Below are positions 47,282-57,295 of a DNA stretch of 64,000 nucleotides, piece after piece; position 1 is the stretch's first letter; every line of letters begins with the position of its first letter. The notes under the pieces were generated by a model. The model saw only the letters and a program-made list of their open reading frames with translations. It did no database searches and had not been told where the DNA came from. The position numbers were made by a program, and so were the translations under genes. Location: NCBI RefSeq assembly GCF_010365865.1, contig NZ_CP048020.1, positions 186,001 to 250,000 on the forward strand. Reading direction: 5' to 3'. Origin of the DNA: Treponema vincentii. Lineage in GTDB: Bacteria > Spirochaetota > Spirochaetia > Treponematales > Treponemataceae.

Positions 47282-48640
47282 ATGTTTTTTATCAAATATG
47301 AAACTGAAGAAAATATAAATGGTGAACTACCACCGATAATATACTGCTTATTAAAAAGAAACACTGTGTCGGAGGTTTTTTCGCTTACGGCAATCCTTGC
47401 CGGAAGCGGAAAAACGAAGCCTTTTGAAAAGAGACATGCCGGATACGAGGAGCGAGAAAAAATTAACCACAGGCGTATCTATGATACGTTGAGGATTAAT
47501 TTTTTTGAAGCGACGAAGCAGACGCCGTGTATATTTTCAAAAGAGGATAAAAACAACCCGCAAGGCTTACGCGTGCACAAGCACATCTTTGTGGGGAACA
47601 GCCGTCTTGTAACGGCGATGACGCACACCGACAACAACGGAGATAATGCCGAACAGCGCGAGAAGCGGTATTACTACCACAGCGACCACCTCGGCAGCGC
47701 ACAGTTTGTAACCGACTGGAGAGGCAGACAATACGAGCACATCGAGTACACACCTTACGGAGAGTTATGGATTGAAGAAGTCGCGGCTGGCTTAGATAAG
47801 CTGCCGTTCAGGTTTACGGGAAAGGAGATGGATGAAGAGACGGGCTTATACTATTACGGAGCGCGTTACCTTGACCCGAAGTATTCAAGGTGGTTGAGTG
47901 GAGACCCGGCGCTGGGAGAGTATATACCATCTGCAGGAGCAGATCCGTCAAAGCTCGCGGGAATGGGTGGAGTATATAACACAGTCAATCTACACCTGTA
48001 CCACTACGCGGGGAATAATCCGGTGAAGTATGAAGATCCTGATGGGATGTTTGATGTGTTGCCGTATCATATTCCTAATTTCCAAGTGGGTGGTCCAAAA
48101 CTCCAAAAATTTACAGGGGTTCCTTTAGGTGGTGGTTATTCACAGAATCAAAAAGATTGGTTTAAAATAGCGGATATTCTTCAGGCATCACTAGGTGTAT
48201 CTTCACTGGGTGACTATCAAACATTAGCATCATTACCTAGTAATGACTTAAAAGATACTCTTATAGAAGTAAGTAAGGCTATCGCTGGAGCTATATCTAG
48301 TTCTGCAGGAAAAATTATTTCTTTAGCTGATTTAGCAAAGGCTCTCTTTAGTACACCGGAAGCGAAAGCTCAAAATTATACCAAAAGCGAGAAAGAGTTT
48401 TTAATGATGGTAGGAATTGAGCAGTCATTTATTTCTGATCTATCAACTAAATTAATTGAGAAAGGTTTTCCTGTTCACGAAAAAAAAGATGGAAACTCTA
48501 ATTTTATAATGAATATTACAATTACAAGTTTTACTGAATATACAACAAGTGGCATATTGGCAAAAGATGCAATACTTCTTATTGCGGATGAAGTGAAAGC
48601 ATCAAATGAACTATATAAAGATATTAAAATTAACGAATAG
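47282..48640 (+). CDS. RHS cassette G: repeat-encoded start, RHS core and toxin tip G
   Basis: 452 codons from ATG 47282 (TTG 47276 also possible). The first ~87 codons are short unique sequence plus repeat R6; then the RHS core starts at DKNNPQGLRVHKH. DPDG is at residue 252. Tip G (256-452) has a Phe/Pro-rich start (YHIPNFQVGGPKLQKFTGVP) and helices (LIEVSKAIAGAISSSAGKII, EFLMMVGIEQSFISDL). Between core and tip the linker GEYIPSAGADPSKLAGMGG replaces the usual DYIPKAPIDDEAK form, as in a different core lineage. The same tip terminates cassette H. No family recognised. Confidence 0.7.
   Translation: MFFIKYETEENINGELPPIIYCLLKRNTVSEVFSLTAILAGSGKTKPFEKRHAGYEEREKINHRRIYDTLRINFFEATKQTPCIFSKEDKNNPQGLRVHKHIFVGNSRLVTAMTHTDNNGDNAEQREKRYYYHSDHLGSAQFVTDWRGRQYEHIEYTPYGELWIEEVAAGLDKLPFRFTGKEMDEETGLYYYGARYLDPKYSRWLSGDPALGEYIPSAGADPSKLAGMGGVYNTVNLHLYHYAGNNPVKYEDPDGMFDVLPYHIPNFQVGGPKLQKFTGVPLGGGYSQNQKDWFKIADILQASLGVSSLGDYQTLASLPSNDLKDTLIEVSKAIAGAISSSAGKIISLADLAKALFSTPEAKAQNYTKSEKEFLMMVGIEQSFISDLSTKLIEKGFPVHEKKDGNSNFIMNITITSFTEYTTSGILAKDAILLIADEVKASNELYKDIKINE
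47334..47543 (+). repeat. Hairpin-mosaic repeat R6, left-truncated
   Basis: Only the right half: TTATTAAAAAGAAACACTG, the TTTTTTCGCTT/AAGCGGAAAAA hairpin around CGGCAA/TTGCCG, and the AAAAAATTAA...CGTAT/ATACG right arm. It ends TATTTTCAAAAG at 47532-47543 and joins RHS core sequence at AGGATAAAAACAACCCG in frame. Confidence 0.75.
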
Positions 48641-48651
48641 GAGATATGGGT

Positions 48652-49690
48652 ATGAAGTATGTATTTATTTTTTTAACTTTTATACATGTAACGGCTATTT
48701 TCGGTGAAGATATACAGAATAACTTTAATTATTATGTAAGACATTTTGACGGTTCATACGAATTGGATAGTGTTAGTAACGAAAACTCAAAATTCCACTT
48801 TTCTCGTATCACTATTTTAAAGATTCAAATCATGAATATATTAAAGGATTGTATTATGGCTCTGATAAGGTAAAATTTATAGATACCGTACAAAATAATA
48901 AAATATACAAGACCGTATACTATGATTTTTTTACAAATGAGGTTCTGTTTGAAAAACGATATACCTATACTGAAGATGGTGTTCTTACTTTTATGGAAAT
49001 AGACAGTGTTACTACAGAAGATAAAAAAGGAAAGGCGTATGCAAGATTTTCATTTATAAAAGATGAGCAGGAGGATTTTAACTACACTGCTTATCGATTA
49101 GCCGAATATGATATTGGCATTACAGGGACTTATGCATATTCTGACGGAAAATTTGGTAAAATTTTCAACCACTAACGATTTATTCAACAATCATCAAAAA
49201 ATATAAATTAGATATAGAGAGCATGAAAGTTATTGAGAAATATAGATATGATGAAAACGGTTCCATATATGATGTATATATAGACGGTTCTGAATTCCCG
49301 GTATATAAAAGGACAGACCTAATGCTTGATAATGGCACTTGTACAAATATTACGATGTATTTTGAGAATGGTATCTGGGACTCGAGCTATTTATTAAAAA
49401 TCTACCGGAGAGTGAGATTGAAATATACTCTGATGTATTACAGAATTCAATAGAAAATGAAAACATAAAAATTCCTATTAAAGGCAATGTCCGGATTTTA
49501 AAGAAGCACGATCTTTGCAAACTTATGATTCTGAGCTGATATGTCAAGATGAAAAGTATATTTAAAAGATGAAAAGCCGGTAAAATCACTATTAACGATA
49601 TTTAATGATATTTATACTGATGAGTTTAGACTTTCCCATGCATTATTTAGTGATAGAATATATTTTTCACGAACATTTAAGGATAAATGA
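48652..49690 (+). pseudogene. Broken copy of the cassette H secreted protein (candidate immunity to tip G)
   Basis: Almost identical to 52957-54000 but with five single-base losses, each in an A or T run: near 48782, 49160, 49400, 49511 and 49554. The product breaks into pieces (48652-48873, 48849-49175, 49223-49453 and shorter). The deletion-only, homopolymer-only pattern in a near-perfect duplicate points to consensus error as much as to decay. If real, cassette G has lost its immunity gene and relies on that of cassette H. Confidence 0.75.
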
Positions 49691-49734
49691 GATGTATTTT
49701 AAATACTAAAATAATTGATAGAAAATAAAGTGAT

Positions 49735-50194
49735 ATTCTCTCTTCCTCACAGAACGAGTTACGGCCGTATGTGAGAAGCAAACAGAAATAGGGGAAGGTA
49801 GTCCCCCGGACAGCGATTGAAGCGGAAATCCTTTTTGCCGCTCGTGTAATGCAAGTGCGGTTTTTGAAGCGGCCGAGCGGAAAAACACCGCGGGAACAAA
49901 ACAGCAGCGGTAAAAAGATTGGAGCGGAAAGCGCGGTGCTGCATTTTGTTTTCTTTATAGTAATAGTAAACAAAATGCAGCAGTCCGCCAAAGAAGGAAG
50001 AAGCAGAAGTAACAAAAACACCTTATTCGAGGTTTTTCCGCTTACGATAGGAAGCGGAAAAACGATGCCTTTTTGAAAAGAGGTGGAGCAGATACAAGGA
50101 GACAGCCGAAAATAAAGCGGAGGCGTATCGGGTATACGTCGAGCATTTATTTTCGGCGTGCGACGCCGTAGATGCCCGCATATTTTCAAAAGGG
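49735..50194 (+). repeat. Hairpin-mosaic repeat R7
   Basis: CTCACA/TGTGAG hairpin (about 49746-49775), linker, GGACAGCGATTGAAG block, GCTGCATTTTGTTT central hairpin, and GCCGAAAATAAA right arm ending TATTTTCAAAAG at 50180-50191. The TTTTTCCGCTT hairpin has lost its inner CGGCAA/TTGCCG part. One extra T near 50070 shifts the element frame. Its left ~260 bases are a duplicate of R8. Confidence 0.75.
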
Positions 50195-52945
50195 GACGGC
50201 ATCGACAGGGTAATCAACACCCTATTACCGGACGGAAGCGAGCAGAAAAATGAGTACGAAATAGAAGACGGTTTACAGGTAACAATCGCAACCGACCCGT
50301 TAGAGAATAAGAGCGTTACGAAAAAAGACGCGCGCGGAAACATCTGCGAAGTAGAACGTCTCGATAAAAACGGCACACGCTTAACCAAAGGCCGATATGA
50401 ATACTCTGTATTGGGAGAGATGCTGCGCGCATACGACGCAAATGAAAACATTGTCTCGGTAACATACGACCTGTTAGGGAGAAAAGTAGCCTTAGAAAGT
50501 AAAGACTCAGGCCGGAAAGAATGGCGCTATGACAGTAAAGGCCTCCTTGAAGCGGAAACGGATTCACTGCTGCGCAGTAAACTCAGTGAGATACAGTACG
50601 TCTATGACGGCTTTGACCGGCTCGTAAAAATAGACTACCCGTTTAGTGAAGACGTTGAATACACCTACGGCCAAGCAGGGCAAGCGGGAGCCGGAGAGAT
50701 AGTGTATAAGAAAGATGAGAGTGGAGAAATCAAGTACAAGTACGGACGCTTAAGCGAAGTCGTAGAAGAGACACGAACGATTAAGCGCTATGAGGTACTC
50801 AGTAAGCCGGAAACGGCAACCTTTACTTACTGCTCCGACTACTTAGGTCGTATGCAGACGATGAAATACCCCGATGGGGAAACCATCACCTACACCTATG
50901 ACAAAGGCGGACAGCTCAAAGGGGTGAGCGGCGTAAAGAACACGGTAAAGGGAACGGAAACCTATTCTTACATTGACACGATTGTTTATGATGAACACGG
51001 GCAGAGAGTGTACATTAAGTACGGCAATGGAGTTGAAACCCGCTACCGCTACGACGATAAACGGCGATGGCTGAAAGACATTGAAACCAAAAATAAACAA
51101 ACCGATGAAACCTTCCAAAAGATAAGTTACCGCTTTGACAAGGTCGGCAATGTCTTAGGGTATAGCAATGACGCAAGTGTGTATGAAACGAGCCAGAGTT
51201 ACACCTACGACAGTTTATACCAACTTATCGGAGTAGAGGGAACCAGCAACCAATACAAAGCGATAAAGAGCTTTGGAAGTACGCCGGTACATGTTGCAAA
51301 GTACAAGCAAGACTTTGCCTTTGACGGTATCGGGAACATGACACGTAAGGCCAGCACCACGAACATACCCGGTTCCCGCGGTAACGCCTACCCCAATGCT
51401 GATTTGGACTATAGCCTGGATTACGAGTATGACCCTGCGTATGCACATCGTTTAGTTCACGCAGGGAATCGCTACTACCGCTACGATGCGAACGGGAACA
51501 TAACGGCTGAAAAAGACGGGCCATTTACCGAGGACGAGGAGTTTGTCTTTACCTACAGCTATGACCCCGACACCGACGTCTACGGTACCGACTACGGCTT
51601 CGGCCTTGACGCGCCGAAGGAGACGGAAGAGAGTCATCCTGAGAACCTATTTGCGTACCGGCGTAACTATACGTGGAACGAGAAGAACTTACTCACTAAA
51701 TCAAGCGACCGCAGCTACACCGTACACTACCGCTACGGTGAGGACGGCCAGCGTGCCTTAAAGTATACGGAAGAAGGACGTTCTGAAACGCTCTACTTCA
51801 ATAACTTCTACACGATACACATCCCCGTGCAGGATAAGAATAACCCGCAAGGCTTGCGAGTGCATAAGCACATCTTTGTGGGTAACAGCCGTCTTGTTAC
51901 GGCAATGACCCATACCGATAACAACGGAGACAATGCAGAACAACGCGAGAAGCGCTACTACTACCACTCAGACCACTTAGGCAGCGCGCAATTCGTAACC
52001 GACTGGAGAGGCCGCCAATACGAGCACATCGAGTACACGCCATACGGGGAGCTGTGGATAGAGGAAGTTGCTGCAGGCTTAGACAAGCTGCCGTTTAGGT
52101 TTACCGGTAAGGAGATGGATGAAGAGACGGGCTTGTACTACTACGGGGCGCGTTACCTTGACCCGAAGTATTCAAGGTGGTTGAGTGGAGACCCGGCGCT
52201 AAGCGACTATATACCCAAAGCTCCGATAGACGACGAGGCGAAGAAACACAACGAGAACTTACCGGGCATGGGCGGGGTGTTTAATGTGGTGAACCTGCAC
52301 TTGTACCATTACGCGGGGAATAATCCGGTGAAGTATACTGACCCGGATGGGATGTTTGATGTGTTGCCGTATCATATTCCTAATTTCCAAGTGGGTGGTC
52401 CAAAACTCCAAAAATTTACAGGGGTTCCTTTAGGTGGTGGTTATTCACAGAATCAAAAAGATTGGTTTAAAATAGCGGATATTCTTCAGGCATCACTAGG
52501 TGTATCTTCACTGGGTGACTATCAAACATTAGCATCATTACCTAGTAATGACTTAAAAGATACTCTTATAGAAGTAAGTAAGGCTATCGCTGGAGCTATA
52601 TCTAGTTCTGCAGGAAAAATTATTTCTTTAGCTGATTTAGCAAAGGCTCTCTTTAGTACACCGGAAGCGAAAGCTCAAAATTATACCAAAAGCGAGAAAG
52701 AGTTTTTAATGATGGTAGGAATTGAGCAGTCATTTATTTCTGATCTATCAACTAAATTAATTGAGAAAGGTTTTCCTGTTCACGAAAAAAAAGATGGAAA
52801 CTCTAATTTTATAATGAATATTACAATTACAAGTTTTACTGAATATACAACAAGTGGCATATTGGCAAAAGATGCAATACTTCTTATTGCGGATGAAGTG
52901 AAAGCATCAAATGAACTATATAAAGATATTAAAATTAACGAATAG
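50195..52945 (+). CDS. RHS cassette H: YD repeats, RHS core and toxin tip H (same tip as G)
   Basis: 917 codons in frame from the repeat junction (GDGIDRVINTLLPDG) to the stop. The frame is open back into repeat R7, but the element-coded ATG is cut off by one extra T near 50070, and the first start-like codon is TTG 50411. YD repeats (YDLLGRKVALES, YTYDKGGQLKGVSG), RHS core, DPDG at about residue 716, then the same 198-residue tip as cassette G. It has no signal peptide or FG-GAP region, so it is best seen as a stored cassette. Confidence 0.7.
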   Translation, partial: DGIDRVINTLLPDGSEQKNEYEIEDGLQVTIATDPLENKSVTKKDARGNICEVERLDKNGTRLTKGRYEYSVLGEMLRAYDANENIVSVTYDLLGRKVALESKDSGRKEWRYDSKGLLEAETDSLLRSKLSEIQYVYDGFDRLVKIDYPFSEDVEYTYGQAGQAGAGEIVYKKDESGEIKYKYGRLSEVVEETRTIKRYEVLSKPETATFTYCSDYLGRMQTMKYPDGETITYTYDKGGQLKGVSGVKNTVKGTETYSYIDTIVYDEHGQRVYIKYGNGVETRYRYDDKRRWLKDIETKNKQTDETFQKISYRFDKVGNVLGYSNDASVYETSQSYTYDSLYQLIGVEGTSNQYKAIKSFGSTPVHVAKYKQDFAFDGIGNMTRKASTTNIPGSRGNAYPNADLDYSLDYEYDPAYAHRLVHAGNRYYRYDANGNITAEKDGPFTEDEEFVFTYSYDPDTDVYGTDYGFGLDAPKETEESHPENLFAYRRNYTWNEKNLLTKSSDRSYTVHYRYGEDGQRALKYTEEGRSETLYFNNFYTIHIPVQDKNNPQGLRVHKHIFVGNSRLVTAMTHTDNNGDNAEQREKRYYYHSDHLGSAQFVTDWRGRQYEHIEYTPYGELWIEEVAAGLDKLPFRFTGKEMDEETGLYYYGARYLDPKYSRWLSGDPALSDYIPKAPIDDEAKKHNENLPGMGGVFNVVNLHLYHYAGNNPVKYTDPDGMFDVLPYHIPNFQVGGPKLQKFTGVPLGGGYSQNQKDWFKIADILQASLGVSSLGDYQTLASLPSNDLKDTLIEVSKAIAGAISSSAGKIISLADLAKALFSTPEAKAQNYTKSEKEFLMMVGIEQSFISDLSTKLIEKGFPVHEKKDGNSNFIMNITITSFTEYTTSGILAKDAILLIADEVKASNELYKDIKINE

Positions 52946-52956
52946 GAGATATGGGT

Positions 52957-54000
52957 ATGAAGTATGTATTTATTTTTTTAACTTTTATACATGTAACGGC
53001 TATTTTCGGTGAAGATATACAGAATAACTTTAATTATTATGTAAGACATTTTGACGGTTCATACGAATTGGATAGTGTTAGTAACGAAAAACTTAAAATT
53101 CCACTTTTCTCGTATCACTATTTTAAAGATTCAAATCATGAATATATTAAAGGATTGTATTATGGCTCTGATAAGGTAAAATTTATAGATACCGTACAAA
53201 ATAATAAAATATACAAGACCGTATACTATGATTTTTTTACAAATGAGGTTCTGTTTGAAAAACGATATACCTATACTGAAGATGGTGTTCTTACTTTTAT
53301 GGAAATAGACAGTGTTACTACAGAAGATAAAAAAGGAAAGGCGTATGCAAGATTTTCATTTATAAAAGATGAGCAGGAGGATTTTAACTACACTGCTTAT
53401 CGATTAGCCGAATATGATATTGGCATTACAGGGACTTATGCATATTCTGACGGAAAATTTGGTAAAAATTTTCAACCACTAACGATTTATTCAACAATCA
53501 TCAAAAAATATAAATTAGATATAGAGAGCATGAAAGTTATTGAGAAATATAGATATGATGAAAACGGTTCCATATATGATGTATATATAGACGGTTCTGA
53601 ATTCCCGGTATATAAAAGGACAGACCTAATGCTTGATAATGGCACTTGTACAAATATTACGATGTATTTTGAGAATGGTATCTGGGACTCGAGCTATTTA
53701 TTAAAAAATCTACCGGAGAGTGAGATTGAAATATACTCTGATGTATTACAGAATTCAATAGAAAATGAAAACATAAAAATTCCTATTAAAGGCAATGTCC
53801 GGATTTTAAAGAAGCACGATCTTTTGCAAACTTATGATTCTGAGCTGATATGTCAAGATGAAAAAGTATATTTAAAAGATGAAAAGCCGGTAAAATCACT
53901 ATTAACGATATTTAATGATATTTATACTGATGAGTTTAGACTTTCCCATGCATTATTTAGTGATAGAATATATTTTTCACGAACATTTAAGGATAAATGA
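52957..54000 (+). CDS. Secreted protein, candidate immunity to tip G/H
   Basis: 347 residues. ATG 52957 is preferred over ATG 52951 because AGGAG at 52944-52948 lies eight bases before it. Signal peptide (core VFIFLTFIHVTAIFG). The mature protein has repeated Tyr-rich beta strands of the MORN/toxin-antidote type (TVYYDFFTNEVLFEKRYTYT, EKYRYDENGSIYDVYI, DNGTCTNITMYFENGIWD), so a beta-sheet repeat fold is likely. Eleven bases after the toxin stop. Export matches a toxin acting outside the cytoplasm. Confidence 0.65.
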   Translation: MKYVFIFLTFIHVTAIFGEDIQNNFNYYVRHFDGSYELDSVSNEKLKIPLFSYHYFKDSNHEYIKGLYYGSDKVKFIDTVQNNKIYKTVYYDFFTNEVLFEKRYTYTEDGVLTFMEIDSVTTEDKKGKAYARFSFIKDEQEDFNYTAYRLAEYDIGITGTYAYSDGKFGKNFQPLTIYSTIIKKYKLDIESMKVIEKYRYDENGSIYDVYIDGSEFPVYKRTDLMLDNGTCTNITMYFENGIWDSSYLLKNLPESEIEIYSDVLQNSIENENIKIPIKGNVRILKKHDLLQTYDSELICQDEKVYLKDEKPVKSLLTIFNDIYTDEFRLSHALFSDRIYFSRTFKDK

Positions 54001-54044
54001 GATGTATTTTAAATACTAAAATAATTGATAGAAAATAAAGTGAT

Positions 54045-54511
54045 ATTCTCTCTTCCTCACAGAACGAGTTACGGCCGTATGTGAGAAGCAAACAGAAATA
54101 GGGAAGGTAGTCCCCCGGACAGCGATTGAAGCGGAAATCCTTTTTGCCGCTCGTGTAATGCAAGTGCGGTTTTTGAAGCGGCCGAGCGGAAAAACACCGC
54201 GGGAACAAAACAGCAGCGGTAAAAAGATTGGAGCGGAAAGCGCGGTGCTGCATTTTGTTTTCTTTATAGTAATAGTAAACAAAATGCAGCAGTCCGCCAA
54301 AAAAGCAAGAAACAAAAACAACAAAAGCTCTTTACCGGGGGTTTTTCCGCTTACGGCAATCCTTGCCGGAAGCGGAAAAACGAAGCCTTTTGAAAAGAGG
54401 CGGAGCAGATACAAGGAGACAGCCGAAAATAAAGCGGAGGCGTATCGGGTATACGTCGAGCATTTATTTTCGGCGTGCGACGCCGTAGATGCCCGCATAT
54501 TTTCAAAAGGA
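54045..54511 (+). repeat. Hairpin-mosaic repeat R8
   Basis: CTCACA/TGTGAG hairpin, linker, GGACAGCGATTGAAG block, GCTGCATTTTGTTT central hairpin, intact TTTTTCCGCTT/AAGCGGAAAAA hairpin, and GCCGAAAATAAA right arm ending TATTTTCAAAAG at 54498-54509. Joined at GAGACGGGAACATG, almost the same breakpoint in the RHS gene as R2/cassette C. Confidence 0.8.
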
Positions 54512-56087
54512 GACGGGAACATGACACGGAAGGTCAGCACCACGAACCTTCCCGGCTCCCGCGGTAACGCCTACCCGAAAGCAGAGCTAGACTACAGTCT
54601 TGATTACGAATACGACCCCCTCTTATGCACACCGGCTTGTGCACGCAGGAAACCGCTACTACCGCTATGACGTGAACGGTAACATAACGGCGGAAAAAGA
54701 CGGCCCCCCCTTTACGGATGATGAAGAGTTTGTCTTTACGTATAACTACGACCCTGACACCGACGTCTACGGCACCGATTATGGCTTCGGCCTTGACGCG
54801 CCGAAGGAGACGGAAGAGACGCATCCGGAGAACCTATTCGCGTACCGCCGTAACTACACCTGGAACGAGAAGAACCTCCTCACGAAATCGAGCGACCGCA
54901 GCTACACGGTACACTATCGTTACGGAGAGGACGGCCAGCGCGCCTTAAAGTATACGGAAGAAGGTAGAAGCGAAACGCTGTATTTCAATAACTTCTACAC
55001 GATACATATCCCCGTGCAGGACAAGAATAACCCGCACGGCTTGAGAGTGCATAAGCACATCTTTGTCGGTAACAGCCGTTTAGTTACCGCGATGACGCAC
55101 ACCGATAACAACGGGGATAATGCAGAGCAGAGGGAAAAGCGCTACTACTACCACTCAGACCACCTCGGAAGCGCCCAGTTCGTAACCGACTGGAGAGGAA
55201 AGCAATACGAACACATAGAGTACACGCCGTACGGAGAGTTATGGATTGAAGAGGTTGCCGCTGGGTTAGACAAGCTACCCTTCCGGTTTACGGGTAAGGA
55301 GATGGATGAGGAGACGGGCTTGTACTACTACGGTGCGCGCTACCTTGACCCGAGGTATTCGAGGTGGCTGAGTGGAGATCCGGCGTTGGGCGATTACATT
55401 CCAAAAGCGCCGATAGATGACGAGGCAAAGAAACATAACGAAAAACTGCCTGGCATGGGAGGGGTGTTTAATGTCGTGAACTTGCACCTGTACCACTACG
55501 CGGGGAATAATCCGGTGAAGTATGTGGATCCTACCGGTAAGTTTTTTATTATTGATGATTTAATAGGGGCGGTAATTCAATCAATTCGTGATAATAATTG
55601 GTCAAATTTTGGAGAGAAATTTAAATCCAATTTTATTAATACATGGAAATTGATCGGTCATTCAATATTGATGTTGCCGCAGACATTGTGGTTTGGGACT
55701 CAAGAAATTCTCGGATTACTATTAGGGTATGGTTGTATTCTTGGATCAGGAGGAACGGTTGATTGGGATGGCGGTTTTACATATGTAAATATGACAGGCT
55801 CTTCATGGAAGGATAAGGGAATAACTTTAGGAAGTGTCGGTATAGGGGATCCTGATGTAAAATCGCATGAAAAAGGACATTATTACCAATCGTGGATATT
55901 GGGACCGTTATATTTATTTGTCATAGGGATACCAAGCGGTATTCATGCGGCGATGCATAATACAAATAAATGTAATAGATGTAATGAATTGTATGGAAAT
56001 GGAGATAAAAATGCTTATAAGCATTTTTGGACGGAGCAATGGGACGAACGATATAATAAAGACAAGAATAAAGAAGAAAAAAAATAA
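54158..56087 (+). pseudogene. RHS cassette I: RHS core and HEKGH metallopeptidase tip, one frameshift
   Basis: Frame 1 (54158-54670) is repeat R8 then RHS from 54512 in frame. A one-base gain in GACCCCCTCTTATG near 54620 breaks it, and the rest continues at 54600-56087 (495 codons, nominal TTG start). A run of seven C at 54704-54710 adds a Pro codon in frame. The core ends at DPTG, then a tip with HEKGH (His at 55866-55868) in SHEKGHYYQSWILGPLYL. This HExxH-like motif suggests a zinc metallopeptidase, with Trp/Tyr-rich C-terminal residues (FWTEQWDERYN). A degenerate second copy of the tip lies at 60632-61225. Confidence 0.75.
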
Positions 56088-56106
56088 TTGAAATAAGGAG
56101 GAATGT

Positions 56107-56730
56107 ATGAGAAAAATATACATAATATGTATAGCCGTAATAACGATGAGCCTGACATCATGTCTTGCTAGTGCGAGGCTTTATATACTTAATGCAACAG
56201 GTGGACCTATTTTAGTGGAAGTAAAAACCATCTATCAGGTATCAAGTGATAAATTCTATGATGTTAAAGTTCGATATGATGGACGGATGTCTCTTAAAGA
56301 AGACGAAGAAACTAGTTTTGGTCTTTCTGTAGCATTGGCTCCGATAGTCCTAAAACCTTCAGAGTTTGCCTGCTTAGCTTGTGAAGCCGATAGTTGTGAT
56401 ATTCTGCTTAGTATGGGCTTTGGTATTTCTATTTCACGAGATGAAGATGGTAAAAAATTTATAGATATGGATAAAATTATTAAAGCATTAGATACGGTGT
56501 TTATTGAAATGAATGTGTATAAAATTGTACCGAATGAAAATGGTAGAGAATTATTATACACTAAAACAGATATTTTGAATGAGAAAAATATCTGTTGTTA
56601 TTTATTCGATTTAAAAAAAGAAATTGATATTGACAAAAAGTATAAGGAATTTTTAAAAAAACGTTTTCTTAGTAATGATTTTTATATAGTTATAAGGGAA
56701 AAAACTGAAGAAGAAAAAAATGAAAACTAG
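56107..56730 (+). CDS. Lipoprotein, candidate immunity to metallopeptidase tip I
   Basis: 207 residues. Lipobox SLTSC with lipidated Cys19. The mature domain begins RLYILNATGGPILVEV, a beta-strand pattern like small periplasmic binding domains. Both this and the paralogue at 61245 keep ALAPIV and VIREKTEEEKNE. It follows the tip I stop by 19 bases with AAGGAGG before the ATG. A fragment of the same gene survives at 25552-25626. Family not recognised. Confidence 0.65.
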   Translation: MRKIYIICIAVITMSLTSCLASARLYILNATGGPILVEVKTIYQVSSDKFYDVKVRYDGRMSLKEDEETSFGLSVALAPIVLKPSEFACLACEADSCDILLSMGFGISISRDEDGKKFIDMDKIIKALDTVFIEMNVYKIVPNENGRELLYTKTDILNEKNICCYLFDLKKEIDIDKKYKEFLKKRFLSNDFYIVIREKTEEEKNEN

Positions 56731-57295
56731 TTATTGTAGTGTACAGTTTACCCGGTCTATCAGGTATCAAATGATAGCCTATGAGATTATAAAGAGCTTG
56801 TTATAAAACTTTACCCTCACTTCCCCCAGAACGAGTTACGGCCGTATGTGAGGAATAAACAGAAATAGGGAAGGTAGTATCCCGGACAGCGATTGAAGCA
56901 GAAATCCATTTTCAAGCGTTGTACGTCCTGAGTACAACGCTTGAACACAAGTTTGGCGAAATGTCAAACTTGTGTACTGACAGGATGTCAGGGGGTATTG
57001 AGCAAGGGCGAGTTTTTCCACTGAAAAACTCGTAATTCAAAAATGTACACGGAAGTACATTTTTGAATATTTCCATCCGTGGACGATTGTAGAATTGTGC
57101 GGTTTTTGGAGCGGCTATCAAACCTGTATATCCTTGTACAGGTTTGATAGCACGTTTTGCTCAGCAAAACGTGTTTCTGCTTAGAACCACCGACATCCGT
57201 GTCGGTACTGAGAGCGGAAAAACACCGCTTAAAGAAAACAGCAGCGACAAAAAGATTGGAAGTGAGATCGGTTGACAGTCCATCGAATGGGAAAA
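56731..57295 (+). repeat. Hairpin-mosaic repeat R9 (composite)
   Basis: Starts like R1, R2 and R10 (GAGATTATAAAGAGCT at about 56780), then GAACGAGTTACGGCCGT and the GGACAGCGATTGAAG block. A type II hairpin set follows at 56911-56991 (TTCAAGCGTTGTAC stem, ACACAAGTTTG stem, CTGACAGGATGTCAG). Then GCGAGTTTTTC/GAAAAACTCG, ATTCAAAAATGTAC around ACGGAA, and three-hairpin unit M3. It ends without the TATTTTCAAAAG end, running into the 3' side of the - strand nuclease gene. No other gene in this stretch. Confidence 0.7.
57116..57211. repeat. Three-hairpin unit M3
   Basis: Stem 1 TATCAAACCTGTA (57116-57128/57137-57149); stem 2 CGTTTTGC/GCAAAACG around TCA; GAACCACC; stem 3 CCGACA/TGTCGG around TCCG (57190-57205); TACTGA. 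It splits the sequence GCGGTTTTTGGAGCGG/AGCGGAAAAACACCGC that is continuous in R2, R3 and R8, so it was inserted. Confidence 0.75.
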
